NCBI RefSeq assembly: GCF_003339815.1
Contig: NZ_PPTT01000023.1
Coordinates: forward strand, 1 to 64,000
Direction of reading: 5' to 3'
DNA from: Eggerthella sinensis
GTDB lineage: Bacteria; Actinomycetota; Coriobacteriia; Coriobacteriales; Eggerthellaceae
DNA length: 64,000 nucleotides
Every line of letters begins with the position of its first letter. The stretch's first letter is position 1. Shown here piece after piece: positions 7,971 through 17,593 of the stretch. The notes under the pieces are model-generated. The model was given only the letters and a program-made list of their open reading frames with translations. It ran no database searches and had not been told where the DNA came from. Both the position numbers and the translations under genes were made by a program.

Positions 7971-9655
7971 GCCCACATGCGGGCGTACTTGCCGCCCTGC
8001 GCCATCAGCTCGTCGTGCGTGCCCTGTTCGAGCACGCGGCCCTCTCCGATGACCGCGATGGAGTCGGCGGCGCGCACGATGGGCAGCGTGTGGGCCACCA
8101 TGACCACGGTCTTTCGGTGCGCGAGCAGGTTCGCGATGGCCTCCTTCACGGCAAGCTCGTTCTCGATATCGAGCGATGCCGTGGCCTCGTCGAGCAGCAC
8201 GATGGGCGCATCGCGCAGAATGGCGCGCGCGATGGACAGCCGTTGACGCTCTCCGCCGGAAAGCCTGCCGCCGTTCTCGCCGATAAGGCTGTCGTAGCCC
8301 TGCGGCATCGAACGCACGAAGCCATCGGCGTTCGCGAGCCTGCAAGCCGCCACCACCTCCTCGTCCGTCGCATCGGGGCGCGCGTAGCGCACGTTGTCCA
8401 TCACCGAATCGTCGAACAGGAACACGTTCTGATCGACGATGGACATGCCCGCAAGCACGCTCTCGGGCGCGTAGCCGGCCGTGTTGGCACCGCCCACGGA
8501 CACGCATCCCGCATCGGGTCGGTAGTACTGCGCGATCAGGGACAGCACCGTCGATTTGCCGCAGCCCGAATCGCCCACGAGCGCGGTCAGCCCGCCCTCC
8601 ACGCACACGAGATCGAGCCCGTCGAACACGGGATTCGCGGCCTCGTAGGCGAACGAGACCTCGGAAAGCGCGATCCCCGCGCCCTGCGCCGGAAGCGGCG
8701 CCTGGCTCCCCGTCTCTTCCGGCTCGTCCACCACCGCCTGAATGCGGCGCTTCGCGATCATGAGGTTCTTGTACGCCATCAGGTCCACGAAGATGCCGGT
8801 GGTGAGCTTCAGGATGAAGATGGGAAGCATGATGATCAGGAGCATGGACACCACGTCGAGCGCGCCCGCGAGCCAGGCGCCGCCGCACACGAGCATGAGC
8901 GCGGGAAGCCCCATCCCAATGAGCGCGAACACCACGGCGCCGGGAGGCGTGACCGCCGCCTCGTAGCGGTAGGACACCTCGGAGTAGGCGCGCATGCTCG
9001 CGACGATGGCCTCGTTGTCGACGCCGCCGACACCGTAGGCGCGCAGCGTTTGCATGCCGGATACGTGCTCCACCACCTTGCTCGTGTTCGACGCCTGCAC
9101 GGCGCTTTTGCGCACCCCGAACTTCCGCACCTGCCGCCACGCGTAGGCCAGCCCCGGCACGATGAGAAGGAACATGAGCGCCACAATGGCGCCCGCCGGC
9201 GGATACAGCCACGTCACGAAGCCGACGAGCATGATGCCGAGCGCGATGTTCTTCACGATGCTGCCCGTCTTGTGCGTGAGGATCTGCTCGTAATCGTTCA
9301 CGTTCGACGTGAGCGCGCCCAGGTAGTCGCCGCTCGTGCGCTCGCTGAAACGCGCGAGCGGGATGCGCTTGATCTTGTCGCCGAGGTAGATGCGAATGGT
9401 GCGGCTGACCTGCGCGCCGCCGATCTGCCCCTGCACGTAGCCCCACCCGTACACCACGAGGCGCACGGCGAAGATGGCAACGAGCGCGCCCGTGAGGCCG
9501 AGCACCGCATCCAGGTTGAAGCTGTCGGCGAACACCTCCTTGATAACCAGGTAGATGAGCATGAAGTTGCAGCCGTCGAGCAAGCCCTCCACCACGGTGC
9601 ACGCCACCGACGCGGCCAGCTTGCGGTTCTTCGCGAACACGTTGACCTCACGCAT
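7949..9655 (-). CDS. M1 ABC half-transporter 2 (exporter fold, membrane domain plus ATPase)
   Basis: 568 residues: six membrane helices over about 1-310, then an ATPase with Walker A GDSGCGKST (about 362), signature LSGGERQRLSIARAIL (about 465), Walker B IVLLDEATASLD and H-loop VAHTLP. It is the second partner of the heterodimer with the gene immediately upstream, whose end it overlaps by eight bases. Exporter-fold pairs of this sort beside uptake genes include the siderophore importers YbtPQ and IrtAB, so the direction of transport is open. It is the last gene of M1 and ends in a strong hairpin. It is more diverged than its M3-M5 counterparts (D-loop SLDIENE instead of VDPENE). Confidence 0.88.
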   Translation of the reverse strand: MREVNVFAKNRKLAASVACTVVEGLLDGCNFMLIYLVIKEVFADSFNLDAVLGLTGALVAIFAVRLVVYGWGYVQGQIGGAQVSRTIRIYLGDKIKRIPLARFSERTSGDYLGALTSNVNDYEQILTHKTGSIVKNIALGIMLVGFVTWLYPPAGAIVALMFLLIVPGLAYAWRQVRKFGVRKSAVQASNTSKVVEHVSGMQTLRAYGVGGVDNEAIVASMRAYSEVSYRYEAAVTPPGAVVFALIGMGLPALMLVCGGAWLAGALDVVSMLLIIMLPIFILKLTTGIFVDLMAYKNLMIAKRRIQAVVDEPEETGSQAPLPAQGAGIALSEVSFAYEAANPVFDGLDLVCVEGGLTALVGDSGCGKSTVLSLIAQYYRPDAGCVSVGGANTAGYAPESVLAGMSIVDQNVFLFDDSVMDNVRYARPDATDEEVVAACRLANADGFVRSMPQGYDSLIGENGGRLSGGERQRLSIARAILRDAPIVLLDEATASLDIENELAVKEAIANLLAHRKTVVMVAHTLPIVRAADSIAVIGEGRVLEQGTHDELMAQGGKYARMWAADRALV

Positions 9656-11483
9656 GGACCGCCTCCTTCCCGTCCCCGAACCCGATCTCGATGCTGCGCG
9701 CCCGGTCGTAGTCGGCCCACACGCGCCGATAGTACGGGCACTGGGCCAGCACCTCGTCGTGTTTGCCGACGCAGCTGAGCCGTCCGGCTTCGATCACGGC
9801 CACGCGGTCGCAGGTTTTGACCACGCCCAGCCGGTGCGCCACGATGATGACGGTCTTGCCCTCGCACAGGTTGCGGATGGCCGTGTCGATTTCCAGCTGG
9901 TTCTCGGGGTCGGCGGCGCTCGTCGCCTCGTCCAGCACGAGGATGGGCGCGTCCTTCAAGATGGCGCGCGCGATGGCGATACGCTGCCGCTGACCGCCCG
10001 ACACGCGGTCGCCCAGCGATCCCATTTCCGTGTCGTAGCCCTGCGGCAAGCCCCTGATGAAGTCGTCGATGCAGGCGCGCCGCGCCGCCGCGCGCACCTC
10101 CTCGAGCGAGGCGCCCGAGCCCATGCGGATGTTCTCGAGGATGCTGCCGCTCGTGAGGAACGTCTTCTGGAACACCACGGCCACGTGTCGCAGCAGGTCG
10201 TCGTAGTCGAGCGCGCGCACGTCCACGCCGCCGATGCGCACCGCGCCCGCCCCCACGTCGTAGAAGCGGCTGATCAACTCGACCACCGTCGACTTGCCGG
10301 CGCCGCTCGGGCCCACCACGGCCAAACGCTCGCCCTCGCGCACCGCGAGGTCGATGCCGTGCAGCACCTCCGTTTCGCCGTCGTAGGAGAAATGCACGCC
10401 CGACAACTCGATGTCCGTACGAGGCGGAAACGGCCGTCCGCCGCCGAACACGGGAAGATCGAGCAGCCCCTGCACGCGCGCGGCACCGCTTCCCACCTCC
10501 GCGAGCTTCGTGCCGATTTCCTGCAACAGGCGTATCTCCGTGAGGTAGAGCGACCCCACGAACGCGAACAGCAGGTAGGTGGCGCCGGGGATGGCGCCCG
10601 TGGCGAACATCCAGCCGCCCAGCGGCACGAGGATGACGAGACCGCACTCGATGACCACGAGATAGGCCGCATAGCCCGGTCCGGTCTTGCGGGAGATATC
10701 GCACCAGATGGCGTGCTCGGTGTCGATGGCGTCGCGGAAGCGCGCGAACGAGGCCGACCCCATGTCGAGCGCCTTGATGACGCGCATGCCGCTCACGTAC
10801 TCCACCATGACGGTGTTCATGCACGACAGCGCCGTCGTGGCGCGTTCCATGAGAGCGCCCATGCGCGAGAAGATGACGCCGAGGATGACCAGGGCGGCGG
10901 CGAACGGAACGAGCGTCGCCAACGCGAGCGGCACGTTCACCGTGCACAGGAACACGAATGCGGCAACCGGGCCGGTCAGATACATGAACGCCTCGGGGAT
11001 GTTGTGCGCCAAAAACAGTTCCAGCTTCTCGACGTCCTCCACGAGCACGGTCTTGATCTGCCCGGTGCTGCGCTCGTCGAGCGCGCCGAGGGGCGCATGG
11101 GCCAGATGGTCCATCACACGGCACCGCACGTCGAACAGCGTGTTGTACGCGCCCCTGTGCGACAACACGCTCGAGGCGGCGAAGCACGCGTACTGCACGA
11201 TGAAGCCCACCGCCGTGAGCAGGGCGTTGTCCCGCAGCGTCTGCATGGTGCAGGTGCCCGCGTACGCCGCCTGCATGATGTTGAACACGCCCAGGTACGC
11301 CACCATGGAAACGAGCCCCGCAACGGAAGCGCACGCCACCGAGGCGAAGAGATAGCGCTTGTTCGTCCCCGCCCATGCAAGCACGAGGGCAAACGGCCCC
11401 GGCTGCCGGACGGCGGATGCGGGCGCAGGCGCGCCGTCGCCTTCGCCGTCGAGCACTGCCGCCGCTTCGTTCGTACCGCTCAT
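9648..11483 (-). CDS. M1 ABC half-transporter 1 (exporter fold, membrane domain plus ATPase)
   Basis: 611 residues: six-helix membrane domain, Walker A GPSGAGKST (about 393), signature VSGGQRQRIAIARAIL (about 494), Walker B ILVLDEATSAADPEN and H-loop IVAHRLG. The ATG at 11483 overlaps the stop of the ECF ATPase gene by four bases and has AAGGAG upstream. A much longer open frame upstream is only a GC-rich shadow of the ATPase gene. The presumed partner is the next gene, 7949-9655. Co-transcription with the ECF genes argues that both transporters serve one substrate. Confidence 0.88.
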   Translation of the reverse strand: MSGTNEAAAVLDGEGDGAPAPASAVRQPGPFALVLAWAGTNKRYLFASVACASVAGLVSMVAYLGVFNIMQAAYAGTCTMQTLRDNALLTAVGFIVQYACFAASSVLSHRGAYNTLFDVRCRVMDHLAHAPLGALDERSTGQIKTVLVEDVEKLELFLAHNIPEAFMYLTGPVAAFVFLCTVNVPLALATLVPFAAALVILGVIFSRMGALMERATTALSCMNTVMVEYVSGMRVIKALDMGSASFARFRDAIDTEHAIWCDISRKTGPGYAAYLVVIECGLVILVPLGGWMFATGAIPGATYLLFAFVGSLYLTEIRLLQEIGTKLAEVGSGAARVQGLLDLPVFGGGRPFPPRTDIELSGVHFSYDGETEVLHGIDLAVREGERLAVVGPSGAGKSTVVELISRFYDVGAGAVRIGGVDVRALDYDDLLRHVAVVFQKTFLTSGSILENIRMGSGASLEEVRAAARRACIDDFIRGLPQGYDTEMGSLGDRVSGGQRQRIAIARAILKDAPILVLDEATSAADPENQLEIDTAIRNLCEGKTVIIVAHRLGVVKTCDRVAVIEAGRLSCVGKHDEVLAQCPYYRRVWADYDRARSIEIGFGDGKEAVHA

Positions 11484-13021
11484 CGCACGCTCCTTGCCGT
11501 TTCCGCCGCACCCCGGTGCGGCTCCGCCGTTTCCATCAAACCTCGCAGGGCGGCGAGGTCGCCTTCCACCGCCGCTTCGGACGCGATGCGACCGTCCTCC
11601 ACGAGCAGCGCGCGATCGCAGGCGCACGCGATGAATTCCAAGTCGTGCGTCACCACGAGCACCGCGCGGCCCTCGGCCGCCAACGCGCGCACAAGCTGCG
11701 CGACGGCCCGCATGCTGTCGAAGTCGAGGCCGCTCGTCGGTTCGTCGAACACGAGCAGGCGCTTGCCGCTTGCGATGCAGGCCGCTACCGCCAACCGCTG
11801 CTTCTGCCCGCCCGACAGCGTGGCCGGATGGCGCTCGGCGAACGCATCCAACCCGAGGTCGCGCAAGATGTCGCGCACCCGCTCGGCCGACGGCCGGTCG
11901 TCGCCCTCCAGGCCGAAGCCCACCTCGGCCTCCACGCTCTCGGCGAACAGCTGGTAGTTCACGTCCTGAAACACCATGGCCGCACGGCGCAGACGCTCCT
12001 TCGGCGCGCACGGCGCGCCGTCCACCAGCACGTCGCCCGCATCCTCGCGATGCAGCCCCACCGCGGTGCGGCACAGGGTGGACTTGCCCGCGCCGTTGCG
12101 CCCCACGATGGCCACCACCTCGTTCGCATGCACCGATGCCTCGACGCCGCGCAGCACCGGGCGCTTGCCGTACGACGCATGCAGGTTGCCGAGGGACAAC
12201 AGGGGCGGCGCAGCGCACGCGCGCGAACTCCGCGCACGCGCATCCGGCGCCTCCGGCGCGCGCACCGTGGCCACGTCCCGCGCCCGCAGGCCGAGGGCCC
12301 GCAGCCGCGCCGCCGGCAGCGCCCGGAACTCCGCGCCGCTGAACCGCGCATCCACGCGCCCGTCGCGCAGGTACACCACCTCGTCCACCGTCTCGGCGAG
12401 CCACCACAGCCGATGCTCGGCCACAAGCACGGCCGTACCCCGCGCGCGGGCCGCGCGCAGGTAGCCGCGCAGGGCGTCGATGGCATCCCCGTCCAAGTTG
12501 CTGGTGGGCTCGTCCAGCACGAGGTTCGCCGGATGCGGCGCCCAAACGCTCGCGTAGGCGATGCGCTGCTTCTCGCCGCCCGACAAGCTGAAAATGTCGC
12601 GGTCGGCCAGGTCGCGCAGGCCCAGCTCGTCCATCGTCTCATGCACCCGGGCGCGCACGCGGTCTTCGGGCCACGCCATGCTCTCGAGCGCGAACGCAAC
12701 CTCGCCCGTGGAATCGACGTTGAAGAACTGCGTGCGCGGGTTCTGGAACACCGAGCCCACGTGCGCGGCCACCTCCCAGCTGCGCAGGTCGGCCATATCC
12801 CGCCCGTCCACGAGCACGCGGCCCGACAGCGCGCCCGGGATGAACGAGGGCGCCAGCCCGTTCGCCAGCCGCGTGACCGTCGTCTTGCCGCAGCCGGACC
12901 CGCCGCACACGAGCACGCACGTTCCCGCATCCACCCGCAGGTCCACGTCGCGCACGCCCGCAGGCGCCTCGTGCGGCGCCGCCCGGCGGTACGCGAAGCT
13001 CACCTGTTGGAACTCGATCAT
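11480..13021 (-). CDS. M1 ECF transporter ATPase, two fused nucleotide-binding domains
   Basis: 513 residues containing two complete ABC ATPases in one chain. The first has Walker A GGSGCGKTTVT, signature LSGGEKQRIAYAS and LVLDEPTSNLD. The second has [23 protein letters not shown] and LVFDEPTSGLD. No membrane helices are present. This corresponds to EcfA1-EcfA2 joined, energising the T and S proteins encoded just upstream. The ATG at 13021 (MIEFQQVSF) begins right at the first ATPase strand. Both active sites look intact. Confidence 0.9.
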   Translation of the reverse strand: MIEFQQVSFAYRRAAPHEAPAGVRDVDLRVDAGTCVLVCGGSGCGKTTVTRLANGLAPSFIPGALSGRVLVDGRDMADLRSWEVAAHVGSVFQNPRTQFFNVDSTGEVAFALESMAWPEDRVRARVHETMDELGLRDLADRDIFSLSGGEKQRIAYASVWAPHPANLVLDEPTSNLDGDAIDALRGYLRAARARGTAVLVAEHRLWWLAETVDEVVYLRDGRVDARFSGAEFRALPAARLRALGLRARDVATVRAPEAPDARARSSRACAAPPLLSLGNLHASYGKRPVLRGVEASVHANEVVAIVGRNGAGKSTLCRTAVGLHREDAGDVLVDGAPCAPKERLRRAAMVFQDVNYQLFAESVEAEVGFGLEGDDRPSAERVRDILRDLGLDAFAERHPATLSGGQKQRLAVAACIASGKRLLVFDEPTSGLDFDSMRAVAQLVRALAAEGRAVLVVTHDLEFIACACDRALLVEDGRIASEAAVEGDLAALRGLMETAEPHRGAAETARSVR

Positions 13022-13034
13022 CGCCGTCCGCCTT

Positions 13035-13796
13035 TCATCGCAACCCCAGCACGCCGCATGCAACCGCGCTTGCGAGCACCGCCGCGCCAGCCGCCAGAAG
13101 CAGCCCGTCCTGCACGCGGAACGCGATGTGCAGGTAGCACGTGCGCGGCGCCGGGTTCTCGATGCCGCGCGCCACCGAGGCCATCGACAGCTCGTCGGCC
13201 ACGTTCGAAGCGCTCATCAGCAGCGGCACGTAGAGGCACTCCACCGTCATCGCCGGTCGGCGCAGGAACCCCGCGAGGCTGGGCGTCACGCCGCGCATGC
13301 GCATGGCGTCCTTGATGAAGCGCCAGTCCTCGCGAATGGCCGGCACGTAGCGCAGCATCACCGCCAGCGGGATGGTGAGCGCCAGCGGGGCGCGCATGCG
13401 CGCGAGCGCGCTCATGAACTCGTTCACGTGGGTCGTCGTCACGATGATCGCCGCCAGCAAACCGCACGGGAACACCTTGCGCACCAGCATGAAGAACGAC
13501 GACAGCATGGTTTTGAGAACGCCGGCATCCATCTGGGCCGTCGCCATCATGAGCGCCATCATGGCCGCGTAGAGCGCCAGCATGCCCAGCGCGAGGCGCC
13601 CCCGGCCGCTCGCGAAACCGAACGCCGCCGCCAGCAGCATCATGAGCACCTCGAACCACAGCCCCGGCGAAAGGAACACCGCCACGGCCCACAGCAGCAG
13701 CAACGCGAGCTTCGTGCGCGGATCGGGATGGAAGCGGCGCGCGGGAGCTTCCGCGCGCCAGCCGCCCGCAGCCACGGCGCAAACCTCGTCCGTCAT
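13035..13796 (-). CDS. M1 EcfT-like transmembrane coupling protein
   Basis: 253 residues with five or six membrane helices. FHPDPRTKLALLL marks the EcfT/CbiQ N-terminus. The two coupling-helix motifs DAMRMRGVTPS and VARGIENPAP carry the XRX-type arginines that dock onto the ECF ATPases. The start overlaps the S-gene stop by four bases, and the ATPase gene begins 13 bases beyond its end. It couples ATP hydrolysis to toppling of the S protein in the membrane. Confidence 0.9.
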   Translation of the reverse strand: MTDEVCAVAAGGWRAEAPARRFHPDPRTKLALLLLWAVAVFLSPGLWFEVLMMLLAAAFGFASGRGRLALGMLALYAAMMALMMATAQMDAGVLKTMLSSFFMLVRKVFPCGLLAAIIVTTTHVNEFMSALARMRAPLALTIPLAVMLRYVPAIREDWRFIKDAMRMRGVTPSLAGFLRRPAMTVECLYVPLLMSASNVADELSMASVARGIENPAPRTCYLHIAFRVQDGLLLAAGAAVLASAVACGVLGLR

Positions 13797-14407
13797 GCCG
13801 TGACGCCCGCGCGCTCGAACTGCTTCCTCAGCAACCTGCGGCCCACCAGCGCGCTCGCCAGCGCGCAAACCAGCGTGAGCGCGATCATCGCGGGCAGCAC
13901 CCAGTCCGCGCCGGTTGCCAGCATCGTGTCCAGGTACGCTTGCTCGGTGCCCTTGCCGGTGAGGTACGACGCATAGCCCGACGGGTCCAACCACAGCATC
14001 ATGTACGAGCCCATGGGGTTGAGCGAGAACACGAGGAAGCTGATCACGTTGAGCTTCACGTTGCGGAACCCGCCCGCGCCGGCAACGAGGTCGCCCACCA
14101 CGCCCAGCACCACGAGGAACACCGACCAGAGCCAGTACATGCCCGTCACGAACATGATGAGCGCCTCCACCACGCCCAGGATGATGATGGGTCCGTGCTT
14201 CGGCACCTTCGCGATGAGCAGCAGGTACACCGGTCCCGTCAAGAGCGCGGCACCCGCCGGCATGAGGAACGTCAGCACGGGATTCGGCGCGAACAGCATG
14301 CTTCCCACCATCATGAAGACGAAGTACAGCGCGATGAACACGCCGCACGTCACCAGATCCCGCACGCTCAAGCCACGTGTATCGTCGGATCGCATTCCGC
14401 TTTGCAT
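13793..14407 (-). CDS. M1 ECF S component, MptD/Trep_Strep family
   Basis: 204 residues and about six helices. The N-terminal VRDLVTCGVFIALYFVFMM and the basic C-terminal tail RRLLRKQFERAGV are shared by all five S proteins in the window. The family is annotated as a putative ECF substrate-binding membrane protein with no settled ligand. As I recall, related ECF systems in Streptococcus pyogenes and Lactobacillus sakei have been linked to haem. The ATG at 14407 has GAAAGGAAGGG upstream; an extension to 14518 runs across the metal box and is rejected. It is the first gene of the M1 operon S-T-A-ABC-ABC. Confidence 0.88.
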   Translation of the reverse strand: MQSGMRSDDTRGLSVRDLVTCGVFIALYFVFMMVGSMLFAPNPVLTFLMPAGAALLTGPVYLLLIAKVPKHGPIIILGVVEALIMFVTGMYWLWSVFLVVLGVVGDLVAGAGGFRNVKLNVISFLVFSLNPMGSYMMLWLDPSGYASYLTGKGTEQAYLDTMLATGADWVLPAMIALTLVCALASALVGRRLLRKQFERAGVTA

Positions 14408-14500
14408 GGCGAACCCTTCCTTTCTCGCACTGAAACGGCCGATCTCTCCCCTCGTGCCGCGCGGGACCCGCCCCGAGCCCTCACCCCATGCACGAAGAAA

Positions 14501-14518
14501 GGTAGCCTTGGTTAACAA
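14501..14518. promoter_or_regulatory. Metal-box copy, M1 divergent promoter
   Basis: GGTAGCCTTGGTTAACAA matches the 18-base box seen before all five modules. It lies between the divergent S gene and AraC gene. A TATACT -10 for the AraC gene begins six bases to its right (14524-14529), so one bound protein could block both promoters. Confidence 0.7.
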
Positions 14519-14653
14519 TGCGGTATACTAGGGCTGCGAGGCCGATTCCACCCGCTTCGGCACCGCAGCGCGTCCGAACGTCGCACCGCGCCGTCCGATC
14601 GTCGCACCGCACGAAAACAGCCCGTCGAAGAAGCGAGGGAGGCACGGCCCACC

Positions 14654-15802
14654 ATGCTCGATGCTCAGCGAAATACGGAAGAACCGCGAGAATCCGGACG
14701 TCCCCTCGACGCAGACGCGCAGCGTCCGCGCATCCATCGCGTCGAAAAGGGATGCATGGTCATGGAGCGGGGAGGCGGCATCGCGCGGGCCTCGTTCGAC
14801 AGCGCGAAGCGTGCGCCCGTCGGCGATGGTGCAAGCCCGTCGCCCGAGGCGGGCATCCATGCCCCGCACCTCGCCGCGCTCGATTTCGCGGAGGTGGAGC
14901 CGCCCGAGGGGTTCTGCCCGCTGTGGCACTCGTTCCGCTCGGACGTCGGGCAGACGGTCGGGCACTTCCACGTGCTTGCGCCCGACGAGCGATGGTCGAT
15001 CACCATCCACGACTTCACCCTGCCCAGCGACACACTCCTCGACTTCAAACTGCCCGAGTACCTGAGCGTGGCCTGGCACGACTCCATATCGGGCGAGCAG
15101 TTCACCCCGTACGCCAAGCTGCGGGCGAACAGCATGTGGGGCTTTTGCAGCGACGAGGGCGGCTGGCGCGGCCTCGTCCACGGCCACGTCCCCATCCGCA
15201 CGGTGTCCATCGAGGTTCGCCCGGAGCTGTCGCGCGCCTACCTCGCGCGCGAGTACGACGGCCAGTTCGAACGCGTGCGCGATGCCTATGCCGCGCTCAA
15301 CGACGGCACCGACATACCCGAGCTGCGCGCCCTGCTCGCCGGGCTGTGGCCGAAGCCCGGCGACGAGAACCGCAGCCGCCCGTACTACGAGGGCAAGGTG
15401 TTCGAGGCCCTCGGGCTCATCGTCGAGCGGACCCGCGCATGCCCGCGCGCAACCGCCCGCGCGGTGTCGCCCGGCGACCGCGAGCGCATCCGCTCGGTGG
15501 CCGCCTACGTGGACGACCACTGCTCGAGCACGCTCAAGGTGGCCGATCTCGCCCGCGCCGCGTGCATGAGCCCCACGAAGTTCAAGGAATGCTTCAAAGC
15601 CGTCACGGGCTCGACGCTCACGCAGTACGTGCAGGGCCGCCGCATCAGCCAGGCCGAGCTGCTGCTGCGCCAGCCCGACCTGTCCATCGAGCAGGTGGCG
15701 CGCGCCGTGGGATACGCGTGCGCGAGCCGCTTCTCCGAGCTGTTCCGCCGCGAAACGGGGCTCCTGCCCAGCGAGTACCGCGCCGGAACGGGCCGCTCGT
15801 AG
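14654..15802 (+). CDS. M1 AraC-family regulator, PchR/YbtA-like
   Basis: 382 residues as drawn. The conserved part starts near residue 72. The C-terminal ~100 residues hold two helix-turn-helices (LKVADLARAACMSPTKFKEC and LSIEQVARAVGYACASRFSE, then FRRETGLLPSEYR). PchR and YbtA, siderophore-responsive activators, have this build and sit beside uptake genes. The start is uncertain: ATG 14654 has GGGAGG upstream at long spacing, while ATG 14756 (AAAAGGG upstream) would remove a low-complexity leader and may be right. It is divergent from the M1 transporter operon and presumably activates it when the ligand is present. Confidence 0.82.
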   Translation: MLDAQRNTEEPRESGRPLDADAQRPRIHRVEKGCMVMERGGGIARASFDSAKRAPVGDGASPSPEAGIHAPHLAALDFAEVEPPEGFCPLWHSFRSDVGQTVGHFHVLAPDERWSITIHDFTLPSDTLLDFKLPEYLSVAWHDSISGEQFTPYAKLRANSMWGFCSDEGGWRGLVHGHVPIRTVSIEVRPELSRAYLAREYDGQFERVRDAYAALNDGTDIPELRALLAGLWPKPGDENRSRPYYEGKVFEALGLIVERTRACPRATARAVSPGDRERIRSVAAYVDDHCSSTLKVADLARAACMSPTKFKECFKAVTGSTLTQYVQGRRISQAELLLRQPDLSIEQVARAVGYACASRFSELFRRETGLLPSEYRAGTGRS

Positions 15803-15860
15803 GCTCCGCGCGCCCCTTACGCTCCGCGGCGGGATGGGGCACGCCGTGCGCCGGGTCGCC

Positions 15861-16793
15861 CTACCCTGCCGCGGGCAGCTCCATGCGGAAGCGCAGCCAG
15901 GAGGCACCTTCGCGCTTGTCGAGCTGCGCTTCCAGGGTGCCGCCCATCTGCTCGACGAGCGAGCGCGCGATGGCCAGGCCGAGGCCCGAGCTCTCCGTCG
16001 ACCGCGCGGCATCGGCGGTGTAGAACGGCTCGAACAGCCGCCCCACCTCGAAGGCGGTCAGCCCGTCGACGTCGTTCGCGCAGGTCACCACCACGCTGCG
16101 GCCCTCGTCCGCAACCGCGGCCTCCACCTCGAACGCCGAGCGCGCGTACTTCCCCGCGTTGTGCACGAGGTTCTCCATGACGCGCTCGAGGGCATGCGCG
16201 TCGCCCCACACGGGCAGCGGCCGCTCGGGCAGGCGCAGCTCCACGCGCAGCCCGCGCTGCTCCAGCAGGCGGTACTGCCCCGTCACGGCCTCGCGCGCTG
16301 CGCGGCCCGCGTCCACCTTCGCCCGCTCGAGCTGCGCGCCCGCGCCCTGCACCTGCGACAACTCGTAGAACGACGCGATGAGCCGCTGCAGCGCGTCGGC
16401 CTTGCGGCGCACGGTGACAAGCGACGCGCGCGTTTCGTCGTCGAGTTCCGCCTCGTCCACGAGCGCCAGGTAGCCCACGATGGCGGTGAGCGGCGTGCGC
16501 AGGTCGTGACTCATGCTTTCTATCTGGGTTTTCAGCTGCGCCTCGCGCCGGGCGTACGTCACCGCCTGGCGCCGGATGCCCTCGAGCGCCCGGTTGACGG
16601 TGCCCAGCAGCGCCTCGAGCTCGGCGCTCGGCTGCGGAAGCTTCACGATGCGGCTGTCCTCGAGATGCTCCACGATTTCGCCCAGCTCGTCGTTCACCTG
16701 GCGAAGCGAGCGCTTCAACAGCGCCAGGCGCGCAACGAACCATACCGCCGCCGCCAGCGCAAGCGCGAACAATCCCGCGAACACCATCGTCAT
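15861..16793 (-). CDS. Sensor histidine kinase of an ABC-linked two-component system
   Basis: 310 residues: one N-terminal membrane helix (about 3-24), no sizeable extracellular domain, then the phospho-acceptor SMSHDLRTPLTAIVGYL, N-box ENLVHNAGKYA and G-box SSGLGLAIARS. Kinases with so little sensor usually read out the neighbouring ABC transporter, as in lantibiotic/bacitracin resistance systems. It is last in the minus-strand order regulator, ATPase, permease, kinase. GGGAG precedes the ATG at 16793. The longer upstream frame is a shadow of the permease. Confidence 0.88.
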   Translation of the reverse strand: MTMVFAGLFALALAAAVWFVARLALLKRSLRQVNDELGEIVEHLEDSRIVKLPQPSAELEALLGTVNRALEGIRRQAVTYARREAQLKTQIESMSHDLRTPLTAIVGYLALVDEAELDDETRASLVTVRRKADALQRLIASFYELSQVQGAGAQLERAKVDAGRAAREAVTGQYRLLEQRGLRVELRLPERPLPVWGDAHALERVMENLVHNAGKYARSAFEVEAAVADEGRSVVVTCANDVDGLTAFEVGRLFEPFYTADAARSTESSGLGLAIARSLVEQMGGTLEAQLDKREGASWLRFRMELPAAG

Positions 16794-16813
16794 GCTTCGC
16801 TCCCTCGCCCTCG

Positions 16814-17593
16814 CTACAGTTCCGTCTTGCCCGCGCGCCACAACCCCACGGCACCGAACAGCGCGATGCCGACAAACCCCGAGATGAGGCACTTCGCCAG
16901 GCCGGCGGGGGTGTTCCACAGGAATTCGGCCACACCGCTCTGGTTGATGGCCACCTCGTGCTGGAAGAAATTCGCAGGCAGCCAGCTGGCCACGGCGCCC
17001 ACCGGCTCCACGACCATGCCCACCATGTGCAGCACCATCGGGATGACGCTGACCACCGCGAGCCACACCAAGAATCCTGCCGTGGATTTCGGCAGCGTCG
17101 CGCACACGGCCGCGGCCAGCACGATGCACGCCACGGTGAACGGCAGGGCAGCGCCGATGCCCTGCAGCAGGTAGCCCACCGCTTCGAGCCCCGGCCCTTC
17201 CAGCAGCACCAGCGCGCTGCCGACGTACATGATCAGGATAACCGCCATGCTGATCAGGCCCAGCGCCGTTGACACGAGGCACTTCCCCACGAACAGGTCG
17301 CGCCGCGACAGGCCGTGCGCGATGGCGTTCTTGAACGTGCCGTCTTTGCGATCGTCGGCGAACAGTATCCACACGAGCAACCCCGCCATGAAGAACAAGA
17401 GGCTCAACGACGAGATGAGGTTGCTCAACGAGAACCGCACGGTGGCGTACGGGAAGTTCGGATCGGAAGCACCCACGCTGACCAGCAGCAGGTTCGCCGC
17501 CAGCACAAGGGCGCACAGCACGCCGGTGAACACGTAGAATTCTCGGCCGTGCACGATGCGGTACCACTCGCTTCTCATATAGTTCAGCATCAT
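16814..17593 (-). CDS. ABC-2 type permease, lantibiotic/bacitracin export-like
   Basis: 259 residues with about six membrane helices. It starts MLNYMRSEWYRIVHGREFY, typical of the BcrB/SpaE-type permeases that partner a BcrA ATPase. DDRKDGTFKNAIAHGLSRRDLF is the conserved cytoplasmic loop. The gene overlaps the ATPase gene by four bases and is 20 bases from the kinase. It probably removes a membrane-active peptide or drug; the substrate is not knowable from sequence. Confidence 0.85.
   Translation of the reverse strand: MMLNYMRSEWYRIVHGREFYVFTGVLCALVLAANLLLVSVGASDPNFPYATVRFSLSNLISSLSLLFFMAGLLVWILFADDRKDGTFKNAIAHGLSRRDLFVGKCLVSTALGLISMAVILIMYVGSALVLLEGPGLEAVGYLLQGIGAALPFTVACIVLAAAVCATLPKSTAGFLVWLAVVSVIPMVLHMVGMVVEPVGAVASWLPANFFQHEVAINQSGVAEFLWNTPAGLAKCLISGFVGIALFGAVGLWRAGKTEL

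Noticed and set aside
5877-9602. A 1241-codon open frame on the minus strand across the MarR, MFS and ABC genes
   Set aside because: Its translation is Arg/His/Ala-rich with no domain, and it lies antisense to clear MarR and MFS genes. It is a GC-rich shadow frame. The same holds for 6671-9778 (+), 28668-30419 (+), 30322-32241 (+), 32912-34852 (+), 34512-36902 (+), 53021-55477 (+) and 55209-57281 (+).
9648-12545. A 965-residue frame that would fuse an N-terminal extension to the M1 ABC protein
   Set aside because: The first ~350 residues are a shadow of the ECF ATPase. The ATG at 11483 with AAGGAG and a 4-base overlap is the proper start.
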